64,000 nt of DNA from Bacteroidales bacterium. GTDB lineage: Bacteria > Bacteroidota > Bacteroidia > Bacteroidales > P3. Position numbers and translations under genes: made by a program. The first letter of the stretch is position 1; every line of letters starts with the position of its first letter. Shown one piece after another: positions 10,180 to 19,241 of this stretch. The DNA lies in contig JAKVOZ010000001.1 in assembly GCA_022482545.1 (NCBI GenBank), positions 62,001-126,000 of the forward strand. The letters are read 5' to 3'. Below the pieces are notes generated by a model, which was not told the origin of the DNA, made no database searches, and saw nothing but the letters and a program-made list of their open reading frames with translations.

Positions 10180-11535
10180 ATGAGAGTACATTTTATTGCT
10201 ATTGCAGGTAGCGCTATGCACAATTTGGCTATTGCTTTAAAGAAAAAAGGATACGAAGTTAGTGGGAGTGATGATGAAATATTTTCTCCAGCGAAAGAGC
10301 GTTTGGAAGAATATGGTCTTTTGCCAAATTACAAAGGCTGGAACAAAGATATGATAACAAAAGATTTGGATGCAGTGATTTTAGGTATGCATGCAAAAGG
10401 AGATAATCCAGAACTAATACGAGCAAAAGAACTTGGAGTAAAGATTTATTCTTATCCTGAATTTCTTTATGAGATGGGAAAAGATAAAAAACGTATAGTC
10501 GTTGGAGGCTCTCATGGAAAAACAACAACAACTGCTATGATTCTCCACTGTCTTCGCAGTTTGAATATAGATACTGATTATATGGTTGGAGCATTGTTGG
10601 AAGGATTTGATGTGATGGTTAAGATGAGCGAAAAAGCTAAGTATATGGTTTTGGAAGGTGATGAATATTTGACATCGGCTATTGACCTTCGTCCTAAATT
10701 TCATCTTTACAATCCAGATATTGCAATAATTACAGGAATAGCTTGGGACCATATCAATGTGTTTCCAACGTTTGACAACTATGTGTTGCAGTTTAAGATT
10801 TTTGCAGATAAGATAACAAAAGGTGGAACACTTATATATTGCGAAAATGATAAGCAAGTTAAGAATGTTGCATTGAATTGCAGAAAAGATATAAAGACTA
10901 TACCTTATAATATATTACCGCACAGAATTGAAAACGGAAAAACAATAGTTGCATATAATAATAAGGAGTATAAGATGATGATTTTTGGAGACCATAATCT
11001 TATGAATATGTATGCAGCAATGAAAGCATGTGAAGAGATAGGTGTTAAGAATGATGATTTTCTAACAACAATGATGTCTTTTAAAGGTGCATCAAAAAGA
11101 CTTGAACAAGTGAAAGAAAATGATAGCGTTGCAATTTATAAAGATTTTGCTCATTCTCCTTCCAAACTTCTTGCTACAATATCAGCTATGAAAGAGCAAT
11201 ATCCAAAACGAAGACTTGTTGCATGTATGGAGCTTCATACTTATTCATCTTTAACACAAGAATTTCTTAAACAATATGCTCATACAATGGATAAAGCAGA
11301 TGTGGCAATAGTTTATTATAATCATCATGCAATAGAATTAAAACGTTTGCCCGAACTAAACAAAGAAAATGTTTATAAGGCATTTGAAAAAGATGACTTA
11401 AAGGTTTTTACATCAAAAGAAGAAGTTTTGGATACACTTTATAAGATTAATTGGAAAGATACTAATCTTTTGATGATGAGTTCTGGTAATTTTGATGGAA
11501 TAGATTTTAATAAACTTGCAGACAAATTAATTTAG
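10180..11535 (+). CDS. mpl: UDP-N-acetylmuramate:L-alanyl-gamma-D-glutamyl-meso-diaminopimelate ligase (murein peptide recycling)
   Basis: This 451-residue member of the Mur ligase family has an N-terminal Rossmann-type UDP-binding domain (VHFIAIAGSAMHNLAIAL, then SGSDDEIFSP), an ATP-binding central domain with GGSHGKTTTT (near residue 110), and a C-terminal ligase domain. The HxxAGSAMHNLA start and the SDDEIF segment fit Mpl better than MurC, which has GxGMxG(M/I)A there. Mpl attaches recovered tripeptide to UDP-MurNAc in the cytosol, so cell-wall peptides are reused. A Bacteroidota -7 box (TAATTTTG, 10141-10148) precedes it. The Smr gene follows by 25 bp and may share the transcript. Distinguishing Mpl from MurC rests on the N-terminal motif. 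Confidence 0.87.
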   Translation: MRVHFIAIAGSAMHNLAIALKKKGYEVSGSDDEIFSPAKERLEEYGLLPNYKGWNKDMITKDLDAVILGMHAKGDNPELIRAKELGVKIYSYPEFLYEMGKDKKRIVVGGSHGKTTTTAMILHCLRSLNIDTDYMVGALLEGFDVMVKMSEKAKYMVLEGDEYLTSAIDLRPKFHLYNPDIAIITGIAWDHINVFPTFDNYVLQFKIFADKITKGGTLIYCENDKQVKNVALNCRKDIKTIPYNILPHRIENGKTIVAYNNKEYKMMIFGDHNLMNMYAAMKACEEIGVKNDDFLTTMMSFKGASKRLEQVKENDSVAIYKDFAHSPSKLLATISAMKEQYPKRRLVACMELHTYSSLTQEFLKQYAHTMDKADVAIVYYNHHAIELKRLPELNKENVYKAFEKDDLKVFTSKEEVLDTLYKINWKDTNLLMMSSGNFDGIDFNKLADKLI

Positions 11536-11560
11536 AATAAAGAAAATAAACAATAAAATA

Positions 11561-12685
11561 ATGATACAATTTAAAGTAGGGGACAGAGTTAAGTTTTTAG
11601 ACCAAGAAGGTGGCGGAAAAATAAGCAAGATAGTTTCTCCGGTATTAGTAAATGTTGAGATGGAAGATGGTTTTGAAATACCAACACTAACAAAAGAACT
11701 TGTGCTTGATTATGTTGATGAGAAAGCAGGAAAAATATTTACTTCCAACAAAAATATTGAAGATGCAAGACAATCAAGCGAAAAAGAACAAACACAAGGA
11801 CAGACAACAAATGATGATGATATTAGAATAGAAAAAATCTTTCTTTCACGCAAAGGACAAGATGTAGAAAAAGGTGTATATCTTTGCTATGTGCCTTGCG
11901 ACCAAAAATATTTTATTTCAGGAAATTATTATGTCTATTTAGTAAATAACACAGATACTACTATTCTTTATTCATTGTTTTTAAACAATAAACAAGGCGG
12001 TTTTGTTGGACAAGATTTTGGTAGTATAGATGAAAAAGAAAGATGTTTATTAGCAACTATTGGTAATGATGAATTAGAATCTTGGTGCAATGGCGTTATT
12101 CAAATAATGTTTCATAAAGACAATTCAGATAAAGTTCTTATGCCAATATCTTATGAAATTAAAGTAAGAACAGCAAAATTCTTTAAAGAAGGCTGTTTTG
12201 TTGATTCAGGACTTTTTGCAGAGAAGGTATTGAGTGTGCCTGTTGCGATAATGAGTGAGGTGCCTTTGTTATTAGAAAAACAGCAACAAGTAAAAAAAGA
12301 AGAAATCATAAAAAGACTTGAAGAAAAAGGTGATGTGAAGATAGTTAAACAAACTAAACCTATATCTTTTTTTGATAAACATTTAATTAGTAGCAAAGAG
12401 GCAGAAGTAGATTTGCATATAGAAGAATTGGTTGATGAACAAACTAATCTTAGTCCTAATGATATACTAAATATTCAAATAGATTATTTTAAGAAATGTT
12501 TAAGTCAGGCAATAGAAAGACATCTTGATAAAATAATATTTATTCATGGCGTTGGGCAAGGTACATTAAAAACAAAATTAATGGCAGAATTGAATAATTA
12601 TTCTTTCATTCATTATTTTCCTGCTTCAATGCAAAAGTATGGAATAGGAGCAACTGAGGTTTATATTGGTAAAAATCAGAAGTAA
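11561..12685 (+). CDS. DUF2027 / Smr-domain protein
   Basis: This 374-residue Bacteroidota protein has an N-terminal KOW-like segment (FKVGDRVKFLDQEGGGKI), a central DUF2027-type beta domain (about 90-240) and a C-terminal Smr domain (about 280-374). The Smr hallmarks are visible: VDLHIEELV near the domain start (the DxHG-like motif, here DLHI) and IFIHGVGQGTLK, where HGxGxGxLK is the conserved loop. Smr domains nick or bind DNA or RNA, and in some bacteria act as endoribonucleases at collided ribosomes. Whether this subfamily cleaves nucleic acid is not known. It is followed by a repeat array in a convergent gap. Confidence 0.85.
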   Translation: MIQFKVGDRVKFLDQEGGGKISKIVSPVLVNVEMEDGFEIPTLTKELVLDYVDEKAGKIFTSNKNIEDARQSSEKEQTQGQTTNDDDIRIEKIFLSRKGQDVEKGVYLCYVPCDQKYFISGNYYVYLVNNTDTTILYSLFLNNKQGGFVGQDFGSIDEKERCLLATIGNDELESWCNGVIQIMFHKDNSDKVLMPISYEIKVRTAKFFKEGCFVDSGLFAEKVLSVPVAIMSEVPLLLEKQQQVKKEEIIKRLEEKGDVKIVKQTKPISFFDKHLISSKEAEVDLHIEELVDEQTNLSPNDILNIQIDYFKKCLSQAIERHLDKIIFIHGVGQGTLKTKLMAELNNYSFIHYFPASMQKYGIGATEVYIGKNQK

Positions 12686-12808
12686 AACAAAAAAAACAGA
12701 TTAAGAAAGTTTAAAGAAAAACAATGACAATCAAAGATTTTGAGATTATTCTTTGATATGTTTTATCATTAATTAGAATAAATAACTGTTTTTTTTATTC
12801 TGTTGCGA

Positions 12809-12999
12809 TATAATAGTAATCCATTTTATTAGAATAAAGAGATAATAAAATACATTAGCGATGTACTGACAATACATTGCTAATGTACTGATAGTACATT
12901 GCTATTGTACTGATAATACATTGCTAATGTACTGGCAGTACATCGCAAAAAGAAATTGATGTACTAGCAGTACAAGACAATAGTAAAATGAATGTACTG
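12809..12999. repeat. 21/22-bp periodic intergenic array, families B then A (GTACTG array)
   Basis: Two 21-bp units (12809-12829, 12830-12850) lead into four perfectly spaced 22-bp units from 12851 plus an 8-bp partial unit ending at 12946. The family A core is TACATTGCTAATGTA, itself a dyad, joined by CTGNNAN; adjacent units also create the palindrome GTACTGNCAGTAC. Conserved flanking dyads follow at 12956 and 12992. The array lies in the gap between convergent genes and has a second copy at 42762-42952. Small ORFs across it merely translate the repeat and are not genes. Confidence 0.9.
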
Positions 13000-13120
13000 A
13001 GTCTTGTAATATATTGTTACACTTAATTCAAAACAAATAAATATTCTTTTTGATTATGTGAGAATATAGTAAAGTTATAGTGAAAAGGTTGTTTATTTGA
13101 GAGAAATGATGTTTGATGAT

Positions 13121-14197
13121 TTATTCATTAGATTTCTTATTCTTATTCTTTTTGAAAACTCTGCGACTCCAATATGGGAGTACGATAATTCCAAGAATAA
13201 TATAAGGATAATAAGTGAATATTCGCCAAAGCAAAGCAATAGTTCCTTCAAGTCCAGAGGGCAAAAAGCCATTCAAAAATAAAGGAAAAGCAAATTCTGC
13301 AATGCCACTGCTACCAGGAGTTGGCGAAATACATAAAATAATCCACATAACAAGTTGGCGAGCAAAAACTAAAAGATGATTGCCAACAGGAGTGAAAGCC
13401 AAGAGAATGAAATTGACAACAAAAAATCTTGATGTCCATGAACAAACAGTGCAAAGATATGCTTTGGACCAAAACCAAAAACTTTTACCTTTAAATTCTG
13501 TGCTACTTGTTACAATATCATCTCCAACTTTTTGAAGATTGTGTTGCCATTTTTTGAATAAATGTTTGTTGGATAGTCTATACAAGAATTTTTTGAAGCC
13601 ACGAGGATAGAAGAAAATAGCCACAAGAATAAATAATGTAAGCAAAAGCATAAAAGAATAGCCAATAAAGAAAATCTGAACTTCACCAAATGTTCCTCCA
13701 AGAAAAGAAAAATGAAAATCAGTAGCAAAAGCCATAGAAGGAGCAACGATAAGAATGACAATAGGAGCAACAATAAGATAGAATAATTCATCAAGCAGAG
13801 CAGTAATCATAACAATAGCAGTGCTTCTTCCAACAGGTATGCCTTCCAAAGAAACTATAAAAAAAGCTAATGCAGAACCTCCAACAACAGAAGGCGTTAT
13901 TGCAGAGCCAAATTCCCATAACATTATAACTTGAAAACTTTTTTTCCAAGAAAGTTGTTTATCTGACAACAGACGGATACGATACATATACATAACATCT
14001 CTTGACATAGCAAATAAGCAAGCAATAAGGATGCAAAATGTTGAAGACCATGTCCAAGAAGAAGCAATGTTTGAAAAGATATCGCTGTTATTGTTATATT
14101 CTTTGGCAATCATATAAAATCCAACGCCTAATCCTAATACAATTGGTATTATTATTCTATTGAATTTAAAAAGATTTAATGGATTAGAATTAGACAT
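13121..14197 (-). CDS. Lysylphosphatidylglycerol synthase transmembrane-domain (flippase-like) protein
   Basis: This 358-residue inner-membrane protein has about eight hydrophobic segments. It contains the conserved GGSALAFFIVSLEGIPVGRSTAI region and a late loop, ISPTPGSSGIAEFAF, which match the UPF0104/LPG-synthase membrane domain (PxPGGxGxxE-like motif). In MprF this domain flips lysyl-phosphatidylglycerol; no synthase domain is attached here, so it may flip or transport another lipid. The C-terminus is a basic tail (KKNKNKKSNE). It is the last gene of a minus-strand run after mscS (17-bp gap). Confidence 0.85.
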   Translation of the reverse strand: MSNSNPLNLFKFNRIIIPIVLGLGVGFYMIAKEYNNNSDIFSNIASSWTWSSTFCILIACLFAMSRDVMYMYRIRLLSDKQLSWKKSFQVIMLWEFGSAITPSVVGGSALAFFIVSLEGIPVGRSTAIVMITALLDELFYLIVAPIVILIVAPSMAFATDFHFSFLGGTFGEVQIFFIGYSFMLLLTLFILVAIFFYPRGFKKFLYRLSNKHLFKKWQHNLQKVGDDIVTSSTEFKGKSFWFWSKAYLCTVCSWTSRFFVVNFILLAFTPVGNHLLVFARQLVMWIILCISPTPGSSGIAEFAFPLFLNGFLPSGLEGTIALLWRIFTYYPYIILGIIVLPYWSRRVFKKNKNKKSNE

Positions 14198-14214
14198 TGG
14201 ATTTTTATTCGTTA

Positions 14215-15045
14215 TTATTTATTAATTAAATTGATTTTTTGATAAGGCATTGATATGTTTTCTTTAATCATATATTCATAAATCTGTTTATTAAGCGTAT
14301 CATTAACGTCCCAATAATTAGATGTTGTTGCCCAAACTCTTGTTTCTATTGAAACTGAATCTTCATTAAGAATAACTACAACTTTACTTTTTGGGTCTTT
14401 AAGTATCTTTTCGTTTTGATTAATCATTGAAAAGAAATCGTTTTGTATTTTAGAGACATCAACGCCTTGTGCCATCTTGCAAGTTACAGTTATTCTCCTT
14501 TGTTCCATTGCAGAATAATTAATAACGCTACCAGCAGAAAGAGTACCATTTGGAAGTGTTACTACTTTGTTATCAACAGTAGTTAAAACAGTATTAAATA
14601 TTTTTATACTATTTACTTTTCCTTCAAATCCTTGTGCTGCAATATAATCTCCTACTTTAAAAGGACGAAGAATTAGAATGACAACACCACCTGCTACGTT
14701 TTGAATTGTTCCGCTAAGAGCCATACCTACAGCCAAGCCACCTGCACCAAGAAGAGCTACAAATGAAGACATCGGAATGCCAAGATAACCAATCAAACTT
14801 ATTATTAAAAGAATCTTTAAAACAATTGACACCATTGAGGTGATGAATGGACGAAGAGAAGGATCTACATCTCTTTTCTCGAAAGCCTTAGCAAGAGTCT
14901 TTCTTATTAACTTTATTAATTTAAATCCTAACCAAAGAACAATTAAAGATATTATTATTTTTGGTCCTGAATTTAGGCCGGTGTTAATACACCAATGAAC
15001 GATTTGGTCCCAGCCTGTTGCTGTTTCTGCTGCTAAAATTTTCAT
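14215..15045 (-). CDS. Small-conductance mechanosensitive channel (MscS family)
   Basis: At 276 residues this is the size of E. coli MscS, with three transmembrane segments (about 25-45, 65-85, 90-125). The pore helix region ALLGAGGLAVGMALSGTIQNVAGGVVILILRPF carries the Ala/Gly packing pattern and the following beta-domain start (KVGDYIAAQGFEGKV) typical of the family. The C-terminal mixed domain ends NISMPYQKINLINK, near the usual PxPQ-type end. It releases solutes under hypo-osmotic shock. It sits between hflX (43-bp gap) and the flippase-like gene. Confidence 0.93.
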   Translation of the reverse strand: MKILAAETATGWDQIVHWCINTGLNSGPKIIISLIVLWLGFKLIKLIRKTLAKAFEKRDVDPSLRPFITSMVSIVLKILLIISLIGYLGIPMSSFVALLGAGGLAVGMALSGTIQNVAGGVVILILRPFKVGDYIAAQGFEGKVNSIKIFNTVLTTVDNKVVTLPNGTLSAGSVINYSAMEQRRITVTCKMAQGVDVSKIQNDFFSMINQNEKILKDPKSKVVVILNEDSVSIETRVWATTSNYWDVNDTLNKQIYEYMIKENISMPYQKINLINK

Positions 15046-15088
15046 AATATTTTAATGTTTAATTATTATTTTAATATTTAATTTACTA

Positions 15089-16273
15089 TTAATACAAGAA
15101 GTTATTATATGGATAAATCCTTGCGTGAATGATTTTTATTCTATCATACAAAACTTGCTTCATTTGAGTAAAATTAGTCTTATCTTTGGCAGAAATGAAA
15201 ATTGATGTTAAGTTATTTTTAGCCATCCATGTGTTTTTAAGTTCTTCAAGCGAATAGTTCTCTTTTTCTTTTGGAGTTAAATCATCTTCATCTTTCTTTA
15301 TATATGAATAGTTATCTATCTTATTAAATATGATTATTGTTTCTTTGTCGCTTGCACCTATTTCGTTGAGAGTAGAATTAACAACATCTATTTGCTGTTC
15401 AAAATTAGGGTGAGAAATATCAACAACATGAACAAGAAGGTCAGCACTAGTTACTTCATCAAGCGTACTTTTAAAACTCTCCATTAATGTTTTTGGTAAT
15501 TTACGAATAAAGCCAACAGTGTCTGTTAGAAGAAATGGAAGATTATCTATAACAACTTTTCTAACAGTTGTGTCCAAAGTGGCAAAAAGTTTATTCTCAG
15601 CAAAGACATCTGATTTGCTAAGACAATTCATAAGAGTGCTTTTGCCAACATTAGTATATCCAACAAGAGCAACACGAACAAGACTTTCACGATTTTTCCT
15701 TTGTAATGTTTTTTGCTTATCTATTGCTTTGAGTTTTTGTTTCAATAATGATATTTTACTAAGCACTATTCTACGGTCGCTTTCTATTTGAGTTTCTCCA
15801 GGACCACGCATATTAAGACCACCTTTTTGTCTATCAAGGTGAGTCCACATACGAGTTAAACGTGGAAGCATATATTGATATTCTGCAAGCTCTACTTGTA
15901 TCTTTGAATGAGCAGTACTTGCTCGTTTAGCAAAAATGGAAAGGATAAGTTGTGTGCGGTCTAATATATTACAACCAAGTTCTCTTTCAATGTTCCTTAG
16001 TTGGGAAGGAGAGAGCTCATCATCAAAAACAACCCATTCTATTTCATTTTCTTTAATATATTCTTTTACTTCCAAGAGTTTGCCCATTCCAACATAAGTT
16101 TTGCTATCTGCAATAGGTAATCTTTGAGTAAAACTTTTAACACTTCTTGCTCCAACAGTTAGAATAAGAAAAGAAAGTTCATCAAGGTATTCTTTCATCA
16201 TTGTATCGGTAACATAAGATGTTGCAACCGAAACAATAACACATTTATCTTCTTCCTCTTTATATTCTATCAT
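15089..16273 (-). CDS. hflX: GTPase HflX
   Basis: This 394-residue protein has the HflX N-terminal domain (LPIADSKTYVGMGKLLEVKEYI), the glycine-rich linker GLNMRGPGETQIESDRRI and a G domain with VGYTNVGKST (P-loop), LLTDTVGFIRKLP (G3) and IFNKID (G4). HflX binds the 50S subunit, splits stalled ribosomes under stress and rescues translation. The gene directly abuts ribE (0-bp gap), so the two are translated from one message. All G motifs are intact. Confidence 0.96.
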   Translation of the reverse strand: MIEYKEEEDKCVIVSVATSYVTDTMMKEYLDELSFLILTVGARSVKSFTQRLPIADSKTYVGMGKLLEVKEYIKENEIEWVVFDDELSPSQLRNIERELGCNILDRTQLILSIFAKRASTAHSKIQVELAEYQYMLPRLTRMWTHLDRQKGGLNMRGPGETQIESDRRIVLSKISLLKQKLKAIDKQKTLQRKNRESLVRVALVGYTNVGKSTLMNCLSKSDVFAENKLFATLDTTVRKVVIDNLPFLLTDTVGFIRKLPKTLMESFKSTLDEVTSADLLVHVVDISHPNFEQQIDVVNSTLNEIGASDKETIIIFNKIDNYSYIKKDEDDLTPKEKENYSLEELKNTWMAKNNLTSIFISAKDKTNFTQMKQVLYDRIKIIHARIYPYNNFLY

Positions 16274-16873
16274 TTATTTCTTTAAATATTCTTTCAATAG
16301 TTTTTGTATATATTTGCCAAAAACATCAAATTCTATATTAACAATTGTTCCAACTTCTATATTATGAAAGTTAGTTACTTTTTGTGTGAAAGGTATTATT
16401 GAAACAGAAAACATATTTTCTTTGCTATCAACAACAGTTAGACTAACACCATTAACACTTATGCTTCCTTTTTCAACAGTTATTTCTTCTTTATTATTAT
16501 ATGAAAAGAAATATCGCCAAGAACCATTCTCATCAATAATCTTTTCGCATTTGGCAGTAGTATCAACGTGTCCTTGAACAATATGTCCATCAAATCTTCC
16601 TTCCATCTTCATACTTCTTTCCACATTTACTTCTGTTCCTACTTGCCAATAACCAAGATTAGTTCTATCCATGGTTTCTTTCATGGCAGTAACGGTGTAT
16701 TCTTTCTTGTCTTTGTTTAATGCAATCACTGTAAGACAACAACCATCATGAGCAAAACTTTGGTCAATATGTAATTCTGGCGCAATATCACATTGAAGAG
16801 TAAAGTCATAATTAGTACCTTTTTTTTCAATCTTAACGACTGTGGCAGTCTTTTCTATTATTCCTGTAAACAT
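16274..16873 (-). CDS. ribE: Riboflavin synthase alpha chain
   Basis: This 199-residue protein consists of two lumazine-binding barrels. The N-terminal MFTGIIEKTA and the repeated patterns DGCCLTVIAL and VNGVSLTVVD are diagnostic, as is GHIVQGHVDTTAKCE between them. The enzyme makes riboflavin from two molecules of 6,7-dimethyl-8-ribityllumazine in the cytosol. It is transcribed after the S9 peptidase gene (10-bp gap) and directly before hflX, so it stands apart from other rib genes. No FMN riboswitch is visible upstream. Bacterial databases use both ribE and ribC for this subunit. Confidence 0.96.
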   Translation of the reverse strand: MFTGIIEKTATVVKIEKKGTNYDFTLQCDIAPELHIDQSFAHDGCCLTVIALNKDKKEYTVTAMKETMDRTNLGYWQVGTEVNVERSMKMEGRFDGHIVQGHVDTTAKCEKIIDENGSWRYFFSYNNKEEITVEKGSISVNGVSLTVVDSKENMFSVSIIPFTQKVTNFHNIEVGTIVNIEFDVFGKYIQKLLKEYLKK

Positions 16874-16883
16874 AAATCTTATT

Positions 16884-19013
16884 TTATAAATTGTCTTGAT
16901 AATATTGGTAAATCTTTTCGTATAGATGTATTCTATCTTTGCCTCTTACGTTGTGCTCATGCTCAGTATACATAAAATAATCAACAGGTTTATTCTTTTT
17001 AACGCAGTTTCTTATAAATTCTAAACTATGTTGAGGTACAACAGTATTGTCTTGATAGCCTTGCATAATAAGAAGTTTGCCTTGAAGATTGTCTATATAA
17101 TTTATTAGTGAAGCATTTTTAAATCCTTCTTTATTGTTTTGTGGTGTTCCCATATAACGCTCACCATACATTATCTCATACCATTTCCAATCAATAACAG
17201 GACCACCTGCTGTTGCTACTTTAAATACACCTGGGTTCTTTAATTTCATACTTATTGTCATAAAACCACCATAAGACCAACCATCAACGCCCATTCTTGT
17301 AGTATCAATATAAGGAAGTGCCTTTAAATGATTAATTCCTATCATTTGGTCTTTAACTTCTCTTGTTCCACAGTTATGCCAAATAGCACTTTCAAAATCA
17401 TATCCACGATTAGCAGAACCTCTACTATCCATTGTCCAAACAATATAACCTTTACTTGCAAGGAAAAGAAGAAAATTGCCGGCACCAGCAGTCCATTCAT
17501 TAACAATTAATTGTTCGTGAGGACCACCATAAACATAAGTTATAACAGGGTATTTCTTATTTGGATTAAAGTCTTTTGGTTTTATCATTCTTGTATAAAG
17601 TACTGTTCCATCTTCTGCATGCAAAGTGTCAATAGTTATTGTTGGCGCATTCATATCTTTAAAAGGATTTTCTGCATTCTCTAATTCTTTAACAACTTTA
17701 TTTGTGTTGTTTAAGATAACAGAACGGCGTGGAGTTGTGTTATAATCTGAATAAGAATCAGCAAAGAGAGTACCTTTGCTATTGAAAGCCGTTGTATGGT
17801 AACCATTGTTTGGAGTTAATCTTGTGATTTTTAATGAATTTAAATCAACGCTATAAAGGTTCCTATCCAAAGGAGAATCTTTTGTTCCATAAAAATAAAC
17901 CAAATTACCTTTATCATTAAATCCAAGAATTTCATTTACCATCCAATCTCCTTTTGTTATTTGTTTTTTCATCTTACCTTCTTTATTATAAAGATAGATA
18001 TGATTCCAACCATCTCTTTCACTCATAAAAAGAAAATCATTATTTGTTTTTGGCACAAATACTATTGGTGTTTCTGGTTCAACATATTTACTTGATGTTT
18101 CTTCAAAAAGCACTTTTATTAATTTTCCTGTTTGACTATCATAACTTTCCAACCAAAGATGATTTTGAAGACGATTTAGCTTTTGAATATATACTGTTTT
18201 GCCATCAGGAGAAAAAGTGATGTTTGTTAAATACATTTCTCTTTCGCTAAGAGTTGTGTCTTTGCGTGTTTGAAGCATAATGTTTTTTCCTGTTTGAAAA
18301 TCATAAACATAAACAAGTACTTCATGGCTTTTCATTCCTGCCATAGGATATTTTATCATCTTTACAGAGGCTTCTCTTGTTTGTGTATTTACAAGCGGAT
18401 AATCTCCAACCATACTTTGGTCCATACGATAGTATGCTAAATAATTGCCATTATCTGAAAAGAAAAATCCTTTATTTATTCCAAATTCATTTCTATGAAC
18501 TGCTTGTCCATAAATGATATTCAATGAATCACCATCTGTTGTTATTTGTTTTTGATTACCGTTACTTGAAGAAATAAATACATTATTATCTTTTATAAAT
18601 GCAATATTACCACTTTTGTAATTTGTTTCAATAAAACTTGCTTTATCATCAGTTTTTGTTAAAAGTGTTTTAACATTCTTATCAATATTATATTTATAAA
18701 GGTTGTTGTCTTTAAAGAACACAAACTCATTATCTGAAACATATTGTATTCCATAAAGTTCATTACTTTGTAGTCCTTCAATATTTACTTGTTTTGTATT
18801 ACCTTTGCTGTCAGAAATAATAAGATTGAAATCTTTGTCGAGATAAGAATATTTATTAGAGTTGCCAACAAATTTCATATCATACACTTGACGTTTAGGA
18901 TAGTATTCTCTATCTTGGAGTTTTTTAATATCTATTTCTTTCTTTTGACAATATACGCTTGAATAACTAACTAATAACAAAAATGTTAGTGCTACTAAAA
19001 ATTTTTTCTTCAT
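16884..19013 (-). CDS. Dipeptidyl-peptidase IV-type serine peptidase (S9B)
   Basis: This 709-residue exported peptidase has a signal sequence (VALTFLLLVSYSSVYC), an N-terminal beta-propeller (about 40-470, with YYPKRQVYDMKFVGNSNKY) and a C-terminal alpha/beta hydrolase. The catalytic triad is visible: S580 in GWSYGGF, D655 in GYQDNTVV and H687 in EHEHNVRG. The EExx-type substrate-binding helix is represented by the region near MDQSMVGDYPLVNTQ. DPP4 enzymes cut X-Pro or X-Ala dipeptides from peptide N-termini, here probably in the periplasm. The cysteine after VYC could be a lipobox-like residue, so lipoprotein anchoring is possible. It is the first gene of the run ending at 13121. Confidence 0.93.
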   Translation of the reverse strand: MKKKFLVALTFLLLVSYSSVYCQKKEIDIKKLQDREYYPKRQVYDMKFVGNSNKYSYLDKDFNLIISDSKGNTKQVNIEGLQSNELYGIQYVSDNEFVFFKDNNLYKYNIDKNVKTLLTKTDDKASFIETNYKSGNIAFIKDNNVFISSSNGNQKQITTDGDSLNIIYGQAVHRNEFGINKGFFFSDNGNYLAYYRMDQSMVGDYPLVNTQTREASVKMIKYPMAGMKSHEVLVYVYDFQTGKNIMLQTRKDTTLSEREMYLTNITFSPDGKTVYIQKLNRLQNHLWLESYDSQTGKLIKVLFEETSSKYVEPETPIVFVPKTNNDFLFMSERDGWNHIYLYNKEGKMKKQITKGDWMVNEILGFNDKGNLVYFYGTKDSPLDRNLYSVDLNSLKITRLTPNNGYHTTAFNSKGTLFADSYSDYNTTPRRSVILNNTNKVVKELENAENPFKDMNAPTITIDTLHAEDGTVLYTRMIKPKDFNPNKKYPVITYVYGGPHEQLIVNEWTAGAGNFLLFLASKGYIVWTMDSRGSANRGYDFESAIWHNCGTREVKDQMIGINHLKALPYIDTTRMGVDGWSYGGFMTISMKLKNPGVFKVATAGGPVIDWKWYEIMYGERYMGTPQNNKEGFKNASLINYIDNLQGKLLIMQGYQDNTVVPQHSLEFIRNCVKKNKPVDYFMYTEHEHNVRGKDRIHLYEKIYQYYQDNL

Positions 19014-19066
19014 TTTATTTTATTATCTATTTTATCTTTAAATCTGTTATATTCCTTTTATGAAAA

Positions 19067-19213
19067 TGAAATAAAGAAGTATTTTACTCTTTCTTTATTC
19101 CGCTAAAATAGTTCTTGAATCTATTTCAATGAAACGAAGAACTATTTTTTTATCTTTTGATTCTATTTTACTAACTCTTTATTTTATTTTAATAAAACGA
19201 AGAGTTATTTTTT
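19067..19213. repeat. 21-bp periodic intergenic array, family B (seven units)
   Basis: Seven contiguous 21-bp units run from 19067 to 19213. Core forms such as TAGTTCTTGAATCTATTT (19109) alternate with the reversed form TGAAACGAAGAACTATTTT (19130) and TAAAACGAAGAGTTATTTT (19193). Each core is about 15 bp with a 6-bp T/A-rich joint. It fills most of the gap upstream of the S9 peptidase gene and leaves little room for a promoter outside it. Confidence 0.88.
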
Positions 19214-19241
19214 GCTGTATTTAAATGGTGATTTTCTTTGT

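Noticed and set aside
10414-10857. 147-codon minus-strand ORF
   Set aside because: It is antisense to mpl, whose Mur ligase motifs are intact; the product shows no recognisable domain.
12851-12946. Possible CRISPR array
   Set aside because: The units are contiguous 22-bp repeats with no unique spacers between them, and no cas genes are in the window.
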